Below, piece by piece: positions 46,375 to 56,134 of a DNA stretch of 64,000 nucleotides (positions within the stretch are counted from its first letter, which is position 1; each line of letters begins with the position of its first letter). The translations under genes were made by a program, and so were the position numbers. Location of the stretch: positions 1,674,001-1,738,000 of the forward strand of contig NZ_JAGYHC010000001.1 in NCBI RefSeq assembly GCF_019837165.1. The letters run 5' to 3'. The notes beneath the pieces were generated by a model. It made no database searches. It was not told where the DNA came from and was given only the letters and a program-made list of their open reading frames with translations. This stretch comes from Virgibacillus sp. NKC19-3 (GTDB lineage: Bacteria > Bacillota > Bacilli > Bacillales > Amphibacillaceae).

Positions 46375-46884
46375 CTATTGATCCTCATCTTCCTCCGGCT
46401 CATGCATATGGTAAGTTGTGATAAACGGTTTGTTCGGGAAATATGCGGGTGGTTTGCTGGCTTGTCCCTGATGGGCTTTTTTAAATGCTTCGGAGTTTTT
46501 CCAGTTCTCAAAGTCTTTTTCGGACTTCCATTGTGTTAGCACAACATACGTATTCCCTTTCATAGGTCGCAAAAAGCGAAAGGCTTGAAATCCGGGCATC
46601 TTATCGGCGACATTTTGTCGGTTTTTAAAGCGGTCTTCAAAGATAGCTTTTCCGTCATCTGTTACAGGAATATTATTCATGACGACATACCCTTTTTCTT
46701 CCATGTAGCCACTGCCAATGATGATTTCATATGCTTTTCCCGATGAAAAAATGTTCTTGGATTCATCTTCATAATAAGCTAGTGTTCCTTCCTTGCTATT
46801 CATGAAGTAAATGTGAATTTCCTCATGTTTAGCTGCGATTTTTTGCAGGAAATCAACCGTCCCAATTGTCATAAATGCTTTCAT
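46375..46884 (-). CDS. hmoB: Heme-degrading monooxygenase HmoB
   Basis: The 169-aa protein has a C-terminal ABM domain (VMNNIPVTDDGKAIFEDRFKNRQ, FLRPMKGNTYVVLTQWKSEKDFENW, AHQG) preceded by a roughly 65-residue N-terminal segment. This matches HmoB (YhgC), which opens heme to release iron. The start at 46884 has GAGGGGA upstream; a far longer frame exists but has no ribosome-binding site and crosses the divergent promoter region. It is divergent from pbpF and close to the heme genes, as in B. subtilis. Confidence 0.88.
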   Translation of the reverse strand: MKAFMTIGTVDFLQKIAAKHEEIHIYFMNSKEGTLAYYEDESKNIFSSGKAYEIIIGSGYMEEKGYVVMNNIPVTDDGKAIFEDRFKNRQNVADKMPGFQAFRFLRPMKGNTYVVLTQWKSEKDFENWKNSEAFKKAHQGQASKPPAYFPNKPFITTYHMHEPEEDEDQ

Positions 46885-47029
46885 ATTCCATTCCCCTCTC
46901 AACATTGAATTAAATTCATCGTACCTCATAGAGGGATACATGATCAACTTGCAACCTGTGAAGATGTGTGACTTTCGAACTGTAGAAAATTGTCGTATAA
47001 TGGGTGTGTTAATGTGCAGAGGTGAACAA

Positions 47030-49255
47030 ATGGATAATGAATACAGGAGATTTGAAGGACCAAAACGATCTGATAAACATAAAAAGCATAAAGCTTTCGA
47101 GAATAAGAAACGGCGCCTACCCTGTAGACTTAAAATCTTTCTGATTACAATTGGAATTATATTAATCCTAGGATTGACCGGATATGGTACGATTTTAGTT
47201 GGTGGAGAATGGATTGTCGATGAGGAAGATTTAGTGCTGGACGCGACGACTGTGATTGAAACAACCGATGGAGAAGTTATCAGCAAATTATATGATGAAA
47301 ATCGTACTCCCGTCTCGTTGGAAAAGATACCGGAACATGTTCAACATGCATTTACTTCTATTGAGGATAGGCGGTTTTATGATCATGGAGGGATTGATTT
47401 TAGATCCGTATTCCGTGCCGTTTTCCAGAACATTTTAGCGATGAATAAGGTAGAAGGTGCTAGTACAATAACACAGCAAGTTGCCAAGAATTTATTTTTA
47501 ACGAATGACAAAACATGGGCGCGTAAAACGAAGGAAGTCATGGCTGCGTTAAATCTGGAACGTAAATATTCAAAAGATCAAATATTAGAATTGTACTTGA
47601 ATGATATGTACTTTGGGGAAGGTATTTATGGAGTGGAAACAGCTTCCAATTACTTTTTCTCCAAACCCGTTGATGATTTAAGTGTTGCGGAAGGGGCGCT
47701 TTTGGCCGGGCTTGCGAAGGCGCCGAATGGCTACTCCCCCATCAACCATGCGGAAAAAGCATTAGACAGAAGAAATGTTGTGCTAAATGCCATGGAAGAA
47801 ACAGGTGCTATTTCAACGGATAAACGGGTTCAAGAGCAAGAAAAACCCTTAGACCTGGATGTTGAGGAAAGAGAATCGAATCCATGGGTGGATAGCTATG
47901 TTGACCTTGCCATGAAGGAAGCTGCTGATAAACATGAATTATCCGTTAATGAACTAAAACGTGGGGGGTACCGGGTCATTGTAAATATGGATGAAGGTGC
48001 ACAGCAAACTGCCTATGAACAATTTCAGAATGAGGATTACTTTCCAGGAAATACGGAAGGAACTCAAGGTGCCTTTGTTATGATGGAACAGGAAACCGGC
48101 AAAATTATCTCAGCTATTGGTGGCAGAGATTATCAGATAGGCGATTTGAATCGGACAACAGTGACAAGACAACCGGGTTCTACGATGAAGCCTATCGCAG
48201 TATATGGTCCGGCGATGACGCAAGAATACACGCCATTTACACTTATACCTGATAGACAAATGGACTATGATGATTATACAGTCACAAATGTCGATGATCA
48301 ATACGAGGATATGGTAACGATGTATGATGCTTTGCGAACATCCAAAAACACTTCTGCGGTATGGTTGCTTGATCAAATAGGCGTAGACTATTCCAAAGAG
48401 TATCTTGCGCAATTGGGCATCAACTTAGAGGATGATGGTTTATCGATTGCATTAGGAGGATTAAGTGAAGGTCTAACTCCCATTGAACTCATGGAAAGCT
48501 ATGGTATGTTTGCTCGTCACGGATCCATGATTGAATCATCTACGATTGACCGTATTTATGATCGGGATGATGAGATGATTGTTGAATCCAGTCCAAGTTC
48601 GCATGAAGTATTTAGTCCCCAGGTAGCGTGGAACATGACAGAGATGCTATTGGATACCGTAGAAAGTGGCACGGCAAAACATGGTGACTACAACAAGGCA
48701 CTTGCAGGGAAAACCGGATCAACACAGCATGCTTTTGTAGAAGGAGAGACCAATGATGCTTGGTTTGTAGGTTATACACCTGAGTATACGACTGCATTAT
48801 GGATGGGATATGATGAGGCGAGTGAAGATCAATATTTAACAGGTGGAAGTGAGTATCCGACAAGGCTGACAAAAGCTATATTAAGGGAAATGGATAATCA
48901 GGAAGCACTGACAGAAAGTTTTGCGAAACCTGATGATGTAGATGCACTTCCGGAGCCCATCGAGTTACCTCAAATAACAAATGTGAATGCCGATTATTCA
49001 TTTGGAAACGGATCTCCTGGGTCTTCTTTGCTTCAAGGGAAATTAACGTGGGAGGGATCAACTGATGATCGCGTCGTTTACCGTGTTTATCGCAAGCAGG
49101 AAGGGATAGATAAGCGAGTGGGAGAAGTAGAAGGACAGACTGAATTTGAAATAGATACATTTGAACTTTTCGGTTCCAATACGTATTACGTTGTTCCCTA
49201 CGACCCATTAACCAAATTGGAAGGGGAGCGGTCAAGTACCGTGAGCTTGCCTTGA
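47030..49255 (+). CDS. pbpF: Bifunctional class A penicillin-binding protein PbpF
   Basis: The 741-aa protein has a basic cytosolic tail and one membrane anchor near residues 37-58. Glycosyltransferase domain: EDRRFYDHGG near 110 and ASTITQQVAKN near 142. Transpeptidase: STMK near 383, SKN near 437, GKTGST near 560. A fibronectin-like domain closes the protein. AGAGGTG precedes the ATG. In B. subtilis pbpF lies directly ahead of hemEHY. It polymerises and cross-links peptidoglycan. Confidence 0.93.
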   Translation: MDNEYRRFEGPKRSDKHKKHKAFENKKRRLPCRLKIFLITIGIILILGLTGYGTILVGGEWIVDEEDLVLDATTVIETTDGEVISKLYDENRTPVSLEKIPEHVQHAFTSIEDRRFYDHGGIDFRSVFRAVFQNILAMNKVEGASTITQQVAKNLFLTNDKTWARKTKEVMAALNLERKYSKDQILELYLNDMYFGEGIYGVETASNYFFSKPVDDLSVAEGALLAGLAKAPNGYSPINHAEKALDRRNVVLNAMEETGAISTDKRVQEQEKPLDLDVEERESNPWVDSYVDLAMKEAADKHELSVNELKRGGYRVIVNMDEGAQQTAYEQFQNEDYFPGNTEGTQGAFVMMEQETGKIISAIGGRDYQIGDLNRTTVTRQPGSTMKPIAVYGPAMTQEYTPFTLIPDRQMDYDDYTVTNVDDQYEDMVTMYDALRTSKNTSAVWLLDQIGVDYSKEYLAQLGINLEDDGLSIALGGLSEGLTPIELMESYGMFARHGSMIESSTIDRIYDRDDEMIVESSPSSHEVFSPQVAWNMTEMLLDTVESGTAKHGDYNKALAGKTGSTQHAFVEGETNDAWFVGYTPEYTTALWMGYDEASEDQYLTGGSEYPTRLTKAILREMDNQEALTESFAKPDDVDALPEPIELPQITNVNADYSFGNGSPGSSLLQGKLTWEGSTDDRVVYRVYRKQEGIDKRVGEVEGQTEFEIDTFELFGSNTYYVVPYDPLTKLEGERSSTVSLP

Positions 49256-49348
49256 TAATTTAAACAAATTCATGACAAATATGTGCCATTACTGTACAGT
49301 CATTATATAAATGGATATAGTAAGTAAGGGAGTTAAGTAAGAAAAAGG

Positions 49349-50395
49349 ATGAATGATGAGATGGGTAAAAGCATAAACAACACACTGATTAAGGCGTACA
49401 AGGGGGAAACCGTCGATTATACGCCTGCATGGTTCATGCGTCAGGCTGGAAGATCACAGCCGGAGTATCGCGAACTAAAACAAAAATATTCCTTATTTGA
49501 AATCACACATCAGCCTGAACTGTGCGCATATGTGACGCGTCTGCCTGTTGAGAATTACGGGGTTGATGGAGCAATTCTTTATAAAGATATTATGTCACCA
49601 TTGCCTGCACTCGGTGTAGATGTCGAAATCAAGTCAGGAATCGGCCCAGTTATTCATAATCCGATTACCGAATATCAGGATGTTGAAAAACTAGGCATGA
49701 TTAATCCAAGATCGGATGTTCCCTATGTGCTTGATACGATTAAGCTTTTAACAGAGGAACAGTTGGATGTACCTTTAATTGGTTTCAGCGGTGCTCCCTT
49801 TACGCTTGCAAGCTATATGATAGAAGGCGGATCGTCCAAAGATTATAGAAAAACGAAGGCCTTCATGTATCGCCATACGGATGCGTGGTTTGCGTTAATG
49901 GATAAACTGGCAGACATGACGATAACGTATGTAGAAGCACAAGTTGAAGCCGGAGCAAAGGCCATTCAGGTTTTTGATTCGTGGGTAGGCGCATTAAATG
50001 CCGCTGACTACCGTGTGTTTATAAAACCGGTTATGACAAGAATCTTTTCTGAATTACAGAAGTTGGATGTTCCATTGATCCTATTCGGGGTAGGAGCACG
50101 CCATTTATTGCTGGAATGGAACGATTTGCCTGTCGATGTGATCGGCCTGGATTGGCGCACAACGATTACGGAAGCACGTGAAATGGGTGTGACAAAGACT
50201 CTCCAAGGTAATTTGGACCCAGCTTTGTTGTTGACAAATTGGGAAACAATCGAGAAACGAACAAAGGTAATTTTGGATGACAGTATGAAAGATGGGAACC
50301 ATATATTTAACTTAGGGCATGGCGTAACACCGGATGTCCATCCAGAAACATTGAAAAAGTTGACTAAACTAATTCATACGTATTCTAAAAGATAA
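49349..50395 (+). CDS. hemE: Uroporphyrinogen decarboxylase HemE
   Basis: The 348-aa protein carries the HemE signature [16 protein letters not shown] near residue 26 and [17 protein letters not shown] near residue 145. It decarboxylates uroporphyrinogen III to coproporphyrinogen III. The ATG at 49361 is an equally likely start, as neither has an ideally spaced ribosome-binding site. First gene of hemEHY. Confidence 0.95.
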   Translation: MNDEMGKSINNTLIKAYKGETVDYTPAWFMRQAGRSQPEYRELKQKYSLFEITHQPELCAYVTRLPVENYGVDGAILYKDIMSPLPALGVDVEIKSGIGPVIHNPITEYQDVEKLGMINPRSDVPYVLDTIKLLTEEQLDVPLIGFSGAPFTLASYMIEGGSSKDYRKTKAFMYRHTDAWFALMDKLADMTITYVEAQVEAGAKAIQVFDSWVGALNAADYRVFIKPVMTRIFSELQKLDVPLILFGVGARHLLLEWNDLPVDVIGLDWRTTITEAREMGVTKTLQGNLDPALLLTNWETIEKRTKVILDDSMKDGNHIFNLGHGVTPDVHPETLKKLTKLIHTYSKR

Positions 50396-50417
50396 TATTC
50401 ATGAAGAGGTGCTGAAA

Positions 50418-51353
50418 ATGGGAAGAAAAAAAATAGGATTATTAGTAATGGCGTATGGAACGCCATATAAGGAAGCGGATATTGAACGTTATTATACACA
50501 TATCCGTCATGGCAGAAAACCTGATGAAGATGCATTGCAGGATTTGAAAGATCGCTATAAAGCAATAGGTGGTATCTCACCATTAGCCAGAATTACCGAA
50601 CAACAGGCAAAAGCAATCGAAGAAAATCTTAATGCCAAACAGGATGAATACGAATTTAAAGCATACATTGGTCTAAAGCATATTGAACCCTTCATTGAAG
50701 ATGCAGTAGAAGAAATGGCGAAAGATGGAGTTGAGCAAGCTGTTTCGATTGTATTAGCACCGCATTATTCTACATTCAGTGTAAAGGCGTATAATCAACG
50801 TGCGAATGACGAAGCTGAAAAACATGGTGTCACACTCACTTCTGTGGAGAGCTGGTATAATGCACCAGGATTTATTGACTATTGGGCAATGCAAATTGAT
50901 CGGGTTTATCGGCAAATCCCTGCAGATGAGAAGGAAAAAGCTGTATTAGTTGTTTCTGCACATAGTTTACCGGAGAAAATCTTGCAAGATGGAGATCCAT
51001 ATCCCAAACAGCTGGCTGAAACTGCGAGATTAATTGTTGAAAAAACCGCTATTAAAAATTATGAAATCGGATGGCAAAGCGAAGGTAACACGCCTGATCC
51101 ATGGCTTGGACCGGATGTGCAGGACTTAACGCGTGATCTTTACGAACAAAAAGGATATCGCTCATTTATTTATGCTCCTGTTGGCTTTATTGCAGATCAT
51201 TTGGAAGTTTTATATGATAATGATTATGAATGTAAAGTTGTCTGTGATGAATTGGGGGCAAATTATTATCGACCTGAAATGCCAAATGTACATCCGCAAT
51301 TTATCGATACACTAGCTGATGTTGTTTTAAAAAAAGCAACGAGTGATGCGTGA
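50418..51353 (+). CDS. hemH: Coproporphyrin ferrochelatase HemH (CpfC)
   Basis: The 311-aa protein from the ATG at 50418, with AGAGGTG ahead. [11 protein letters not shown] holds the metal-binding His and [12 protein letters not shown] the Glu of the active site. In Gram-positive bacteria the enzyme inserts iron into coproporphyrin III. It overlaps hemY by one base. Confidence 0.95.
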   Translation: MGRKKIGLLVMAYGTPYKEADIERYYTHIRHGRKPDEDALQDLKDRYKAIGGISPLARITEQQAKAIEENLNAKQDEYEFKAYIGLKHIEPFIEDAVEEMAKDGVEQAVSIVLAPHYSTFSVKAYNQRANDEAEKHGVTLTSVESWYNAPGFIDYWAMQIDRVYRQIPADEKEKAVLVVSAHSLPEKILQDGDPYPKQLAETARLIVEKTAIKNYEIGWQSEGNTPDPWLGPDVQDLTRDLYEQKGYRSFIYAPVGFIADHLEVLYDNDYECKVVCDELGANYYRPEMPNVHPQFIDTLADVVLKKATSDA

Positions 51354-52756
51354 TGAAATATAAAAATATTGTTATTGTAGGTGGCGGTATTACAGGATTA
51401 ACTGCAGCTTACTATTTACAAAAAGAGATAAAAGAACAAAGACTGCCATATAAAGTGAGAGTAGTGGAAGCAAGCCATCGACTAGGTGGAAAAATCAAAA
51501 CGATGAAACGGGATGGCTTTACTATTGAACAGGGTCCTGATTCATTACTGGCAAGAAAACAACCTGTAGTAAAGCTTGTTGATGAGTTAGGGCTCCAGGA
51601 TCAAGTTATTCGAAATGCCACCGGTCAATCTTATATTTTAGTGAAAAATAAATTGCATCAAATACCAAAGGGAACATTTATGGGAATCCCGAAAAATATA
51701 CGTCCGTTGTTGTCTTCCAATTTAATTTCCGCTAAAGGGAAGCGAAAAGCGTTAATGGACTTAATTTTACCAAGAGGAAAAGAAACAGCTGACCAATCTC
51801 TTGGTACTTTCTTCCGACGTCGTTTCGGAAATGAATTGCTAGTCAATCAAATTGATCCGCTATTATCCGGAATTCATTCCGGTGATATTGATGAACTGAG
51901 CCTGAAGGCAACTTATCCTATTTTTCATCAACTAGAGCAAGAATACGGCAGTGTGTTGAAAGGTTTAAAGAAAACAATGCCAGAGCCAGCTAAAAGCAAG
52001 GAAAAAAATCCGACTGGTGCCTTTTTCTCGTTTGAAAATGGTCTTGAAACGTTAATTGATAGCCTTGCTGAGAATTTGGATGAAGGAACTGTAACGGTGA
52101 ATCATGCAGTAGACCATGTGGAGAAAAAGGATTATGGCTACCATCTTTTACTAAGCAATGGAGAAGTGGAAAAAGCAGATGCTGTTATCATGGCTACCCC
52201 GCATTTCACGGTACCACAAATGTTTAGTCAATATGATTTCTTTAAACCGCTCGAATCCATGCCGGCAACGTCAACAGCAAATGTTGTTCTAGCTTTTGAC
52301 CAATCAGCGATTAAAAAAGACATTGACGGGACAGGTTTTCTTGTATCCAGAAGCAGCGATTATCGAATTACCGCATGTACATGGACACATAAAAAATGGC
52401 CGACAACGACGCCGGATGGAAAAGTGTTATTGCGTTGTTATGTAGGCAGACCTAATGATCAGTCTGTTGTAGATATGTCTGATGCAGAACTGACCGAAAT
52501 GGTCTTGAAGGATTTAAGGAAGACAATGAAAATAAAATCCGTTCCGGAATTCAGTGTGATTACACGCTGGAAAGATGCAAGACCACAATATACAGTAGGG
52601 CATTTGGAACGAATTACAGCAATTCGTAATCAGACAAGAACCCATTTGCCTGGTGTGATTTTAACCGGAAGTTCTTATGATGGTGTTGGGATTCCGGATT
52701 GTATTGATCAAGGTGAAAAGAGTGCTCGTGAAGTGGTAGAATTTTTGCAAAGGTAA
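51353..52756 (+). CDS. hemY: Coproporphyrinogen III oxidase HemY (CgoX)
   Basis: The 467-aa FAD enzyme has the dinucleotide motif VGGGITGLTAAYYL at residues 8-21 and the C-terminal GVGIPDCIDQGE. It oxidises coproporphyrinogen III to coproporphyrin III, the substrate of HemH. The start is the ATG overlapping the hemH stop (TGATG). Soluble, as in B. subtilis. Confidence 0.94.
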   Translation: MKYKNIVIVGGGITGLTAAYYLQKEIKEQRLPYKVRVVEASHRLGGKIKTMKRDGFTIEQGPDSLLARKQPVVKLVDELGLQDQVIRNATGQSYILVKNKLHQIPKGTFMGIPKNIRPLLSSNLISAKGKRKALMDLILPRGKETADQSLGTFFRRRFGNELLVNQIDPLLSGIHSGDIDELSLKATYPIFHQLEQEYGSVLKGLKKTMPEPAKSKEKNPTGAFFSFENGLETLIDSLAENLDEGTVTVNHAVDHVEKKDYGYHLLLSNGEVEKADAVIMATPHFTVPQMFSQYDFFKPLESMPATSTANVVLAFDQSAIKKDIDGTGFLVSRSSDYRITACTWTHKKWPTTTPDGKVLLRCYVGRPNDQSVVDMSDAELTEMVLKDLRKTMKIKSVPEFSVITRWKDARPQYTVGHLERITAIRNQTRTHLPGVILTGSSYDGVGIPDCIDQGEKSAREVVEFLQR

Positions 52757-52760
52757 ATAA

Positions 52761-52804
52761 GACTGGCTCCAACTAAAGTTGACTTGGTTGGAGTCATTTT
52801 TTTA
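52761..52804 (+). terminator. Terminator of the hem operon
   Basis: GACTGGCTCCAAC pairs with GTTGGAGTC, followed by seven T. Confidence 0.88.
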
Positions 52805-52926
52805 TACAGGTAAGAAAGTATAAAATACTTTCTTACCTGTATAAGTGCACACTTGATTCTGAAGCAACATCGCCCGAATATACAAGAACATCACCCGAAT
52901 GAACACAGCTGCTAAGACGAAATAAA

Positions 52927-52954
52927 GAATGGCCAGAAGTCTTTCCGGCCATTC
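52927..52954 (-). terminator. Terminator after pepF
   Basis: GAATGGCC and GGCCATTC are perfect arms; on the minus strand CTTTATT follows. The T-tract is weak. Confidence 0.6.
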
Positions 52955-52964
52955 AATACATCAT

Positions 52965-54779
52965 CTATTCATAACTTTTTTCCAATTCATCAACAAGCGA
53001 ACCAACGAAGGCGACAGCTTCTTTAATGGCGTCAGGTTTTGACATATCGACACCTGCTTGTTTGATAAGATCAAGTGGTTTTTTCGTACCGCCAGTTTTG
53101 AGTACATCAAGCCAACGATCGACTGCTGGTTGCCCTTCTGTTTGTATTTTACGGGAAACCGCAGTAGATACGGTCAAACCTGCAGAATACGTATATGGAT
53201 ATAGCCCCATATAATAATGCGGCTGACGCATCCACGTAAGACCTGCACCTTCGTCTAATGTGACCGTATCCCCCCAGAAGTTTTCCAGTGTTTCATATTT
53301 TTGTTGTGATAGAACCGTTGCAGTGAGTGGGGTATCCGCTTCTGCTAAATTATAGATTCGTCGTTGGAATTCACCTTCCAGTAAATGGGTAACGAAATTA
53401 TGGTAGTACGTGCCGAGCAGTTGTGTGATAACCCAGCGTTTCATCCGTTTGTCATCGGTTTTGGCGAGTAAATGATTTGCTAACAGCATTTCGTTCATGG
53501 TTGATGGTGCTTCCACAAAATAAGTCGATGGACGCGTATTCACGAGTGATTGATTTTGACCCGCAAGATAGAAATGTCCTGCATGCCCTAATTCATGTGC
53601 TAGGACAAAAGCGCCACGCATGGTATCTGTCCATGTTATTAGAATATACGGATGAACACCATATGGGCTTGAGCAAAATGCGCCGGTTGATTTACCTACA
53701 TTATCAGCGAAATCCACCCAACGATCTTGGATTGCTTTCTTCATTATTTCCACATATTCAGGGCCCATTACCTCGAGTGCTTCCAAAATCGTGGATGTGG
53801 CTTCCTCGTACGTCGTTTCCGGGTTAAAGTCGGGATCCAGGGGTGCTTTTAAATCGCTGAAATGTAGCTTATCCAGGCCAAGCTTTTCCTGTTTTAATTT
53901 TGCATAACGGCGCATATGCGGAGCCAATTCCTGTTGTATAACATCCAGTTGATTGTGATACATATCTTTGGTTACCTGTTGCGGTTGCAGGAGCATATCT
54001 GTTACAGATTCATAGGAACGCAAGCGTGCCATCGTAACTTGTTTTTTTACTTCTGTTGCATAGGTTGCAGCAAACGTATTTTGATACTGCTTTAATGTTT
54101 TGATAAATGAATCATATGCATTACGCCGTGCCTTTGTATCTGCAGTGAATTCATAGCGATCTTCATATAACGCAGCTGACATTGGGAGTTTAGCTCCATC
54201 TTCACCAGTAATTGAATCGAATTCCATATCAGAGGATTTGCTACGCTCGTAAATCATGTATGGAGCATTATGTACTTCACTAAGTGCTGCTAATGTTTCC
54301 TCGAGTTCAGGCGTAAGCGTATAAGGCCTTTTCTCCGCTATGTCCTGCAATGCTTTTTGATAAGTTTGCAACTTAGGTTCGTCCTGTAAAAATTTATCCA
54401 TTGTTTCATTTGAAAGATGTAATAGTTCGGATTGCACAAAGGATAGTTTGGTTTGAATCGTTGCAAGTGCTGAAGATACTTTTGCCGAATCACGTTGATT
54501 GTCAGGATTCGTCCCATCAGCACTAGACTTTAAAGAAGCATAGGTTGCTACTCTGGTAATCCTTTCTTCGAGTTGCTCTTGGGCTGTGAGACCATTTAAT
54601 AAGTTCGCGGCACTTGCACCCAATTGTCCTTTAAATTGTGTTACATTACTGACATCCTCCTGGACTTTGGCTAATTCGTGCTCCCATGCCTCATCAGACG
54701 TAAATAAATCGGTTAAGTCCCATTTTTGTTCTTCAGGAACCTCGTCGCGGCTCCATCTTTTCGTTGAAGTAGTTGTCAT
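52965..54779 (-). CDS. pepF: Oligoendopeptidase F
   Basis: The 604-aa M3 metallopeptidase has the zinc motif VLAHELGHAGHF near residue 390 and the downstream metal Glu in VEAPSTMNEML. It cleaves oligopeptides in the cytosol. GGAGGGGG lies ahead of the ATG at 54779; the in-frame codons upstream have no ribosome-binding site. Monocistronic. Confidence 0.93.
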   Translation of the reverse strand: MTTTSTKRWSRDEVPEEQKWDLTDLFTSDEAWEHELAKVQEDVSNVTQFKGQLGASAANLLNGLTAQEQLEERITRVATYASLKSSADGTNPDNQRDSAKVSSALATIQTKLSFVQSELLHLSNETMDKFLQDEPKLQTYQKALQDIAEKRPYTLTPELEETLAALSEVHNAPYMIYERSKSSDMEFDSITGEDGAKLPMSAALYEDRYEFTADTKARRNAYDSFIKTLKQYQNTFAATYATEVKKQVTMARLRSYESVTDMLLQPQQVTKDMYHNQLDVIQQELAPHMRRYAKLKQEKLGLDKLHFSDLKAPLDPDFNPETTYEEATSTILEALEVMGPEYVEIMKKAIQDRWVDFADNVGKSTGAFCSSPYGVHPYILITWTDTMRGAFVLAHELGHAGHFYLAGQNQSLVNTRPSTYFVEAPSTMNEMLLANHLLAKTDDKRMKRWVITQLLGTYYHNFVTHLLEGEFQRRIYNLAEADTPLTATVLSQQKYETLENFWGDTVTLDEGAGLTWMRQPHYYMGLYPYTYSAGLTVSTAVSRKIQTEGQPAVDRWLDVLKTGGTKKPLDLIKQAGVDMSKPDAIKEAVAFVGSLVDELEKSYE

Positions 54780-54981
54780 TTTCGTTCCCCCTCCACGATT
54801 ATTTCGATGCTCTAAATAATTGTAATATAAAAACAATAGAAAAACAAAAAGAATGATACAAGTTTTCTGTTTTATTTGCGAGGGAAGAAAGTAGGGGAAC
54901 CGTTCCCAAGTTTCCCGAACGATTCCCCTGTTTGTTGATAGGAAGTATCATGTTATAGTACAGTGAATAGGAAAAGACTCA

Positions 54982-55110
54982 TTACCGTGCTGGGTGATCA
55001 CAATCGTCACATAGGTTGATATAACAATCAGCTTTTTCGTGAATGTCATGGCCGCAATGTGCACATTTTTTACGAGGCAGGTTTCTAAAAAATTCAACAA
55101 CGTTAATCAT
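54982..55110 (-). CDS. yhfH: YhfH-like small zinc-ribbon protein
   Basis: The 42-residue protein MINVVEFFRNLPRKK... has four cysteines in two pairs (CAHCGHD and CDDCDHP), which suggests one bound zinc. It matches YhfH, found next to yhfI in B. subtilis as here. AAGGGGAT lies upstream of the ATG. Function unknown. Confidence 0.75.
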   Translation of the reverse strand: MINVVEFFRNLPRKKCAHCGHDIHEKADCYINLCDDCDHPAR

Positions 55111-55208
55111 GGATATCCCCTTTGACTTGTTAAAAACATTGTACTATAACAGTATTAATCTAGTCAACAGTGTGTTACAACAAATTTAAAAAATGGAGTG
55201 ATTTTTCG

Positions 55209-55937
55209 ATGAAATTAACTGTAATTGGGTGCTGGGGTGGTTATCCTGCCCCAAATGGCGCAACATCTGCGTATTTAATTGAAAAAGATAATTTTGCGTT
55301 GCTGGTCGATGCAGGAAGTGCTGCTTTGTCCAAATTACAAACATACAAACAGGTCTCCGATATCGATGCAGTTCTCCTATCTCATTATCATCATGACCAT
55401 GTTGCAGATATCGGTGTATTGCAATATGCCAAACGCGTACAATCTTACACGTTGGGGAATAAGGAAATATTGCCGATCTATGGCCATACGGATGATAAAC
55501 AAGGTTTTGCTAAACTAACAGATGATTACACCAAAGGAATGGTTTATGATCCAAACACATCCCTGGAGTTAGGACCGTTTTCGATTACCTTTTTGCATAC
55601 GGATCATCCCGTTGCCTGTTACGGCATGCGGATTACCGATGGAAAGAGCACGCTTGTTTATACTGCAGATACCAGCTTTAAAGAGGAATGGATTGATTTT
55701 GCCAAGGGAGCGGACTTGCTTATTACGGATTGCAATTTTTATGCGGAGCAGGATGGTTCGCAGGCGGGTCATATGACGAGTCGAGAGGGTGGTATGATTG
55801 CTGAAAGAGCGAGTGCAGGCGAATTGATGTTAAGCCATTTGCCGCAGTATGGAGAAAGGTCGCAGTTAGTAGGGGAAGCAAAGCAGAATTTTAAGGGTGT
55901 TGTTCATTTGGCGGAAGAAGGATTTCGGTGGGGATAG
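55209..55937 (+). CDS. yhfI: MBL-fold metallohydrolase YhfI
   Basis: The 242-aa beta-lactamase-fold protein has SHYHHDHVADIG (HxHxDH) near residue 58, HTDHPV near 132, ADTS and LSHLPQYG. The RNase Z-like arrangement suggests a phosphodiesterase, but the substrate is not known. The ATG at 55209 has GGAGTGA ahead; divergent from yhfH. Confidence 0.87.
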   Translation: MKLTVIGCWGGYPAPNGATSAYLIEKDNFALLVDAGSAALSKLQTYKQVSDIDAVLLSHYHHDHVADIGVLQYAKRVQSYTLGNKEILPIYGHTDDKQGFAKLTDDYTKGMVYDPNTSLELGPFSITFLHTDHPVACYGMRITDGKSTLVYTADTSFKEEWIDFAKGADLLITDCNFYAEQDGSQAGHMTSREGGMIAERASAGELMLSHLPQYGERSQLVGEAKQNFKGVVHLAEEGFRWG

Positions 55938-56134
55938 TTTTACAATAATAAATACAAAAAGTAATTTAGCTGTAATAGGAAAGATATTTTTAATGAGATT
56001 ATGGTCCATAAGTATTACAATGGATGCAGCATACATTATTAAAAGAGGATATGAAAACTAAAAACAGGGTTTATTCAATTAAATATGAAATAACAGATAT
56101 ACACCAGAAAATGCAAATACAAGGGGAATAAATA

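Noticed and set aside
46885-47286. N-terminal extension of hmoB to 303 residues
   Set aside because: It crosses the divergent promoter region and overlaps pbpF; the family length and the ribosome-binding site fit the start at 46884.
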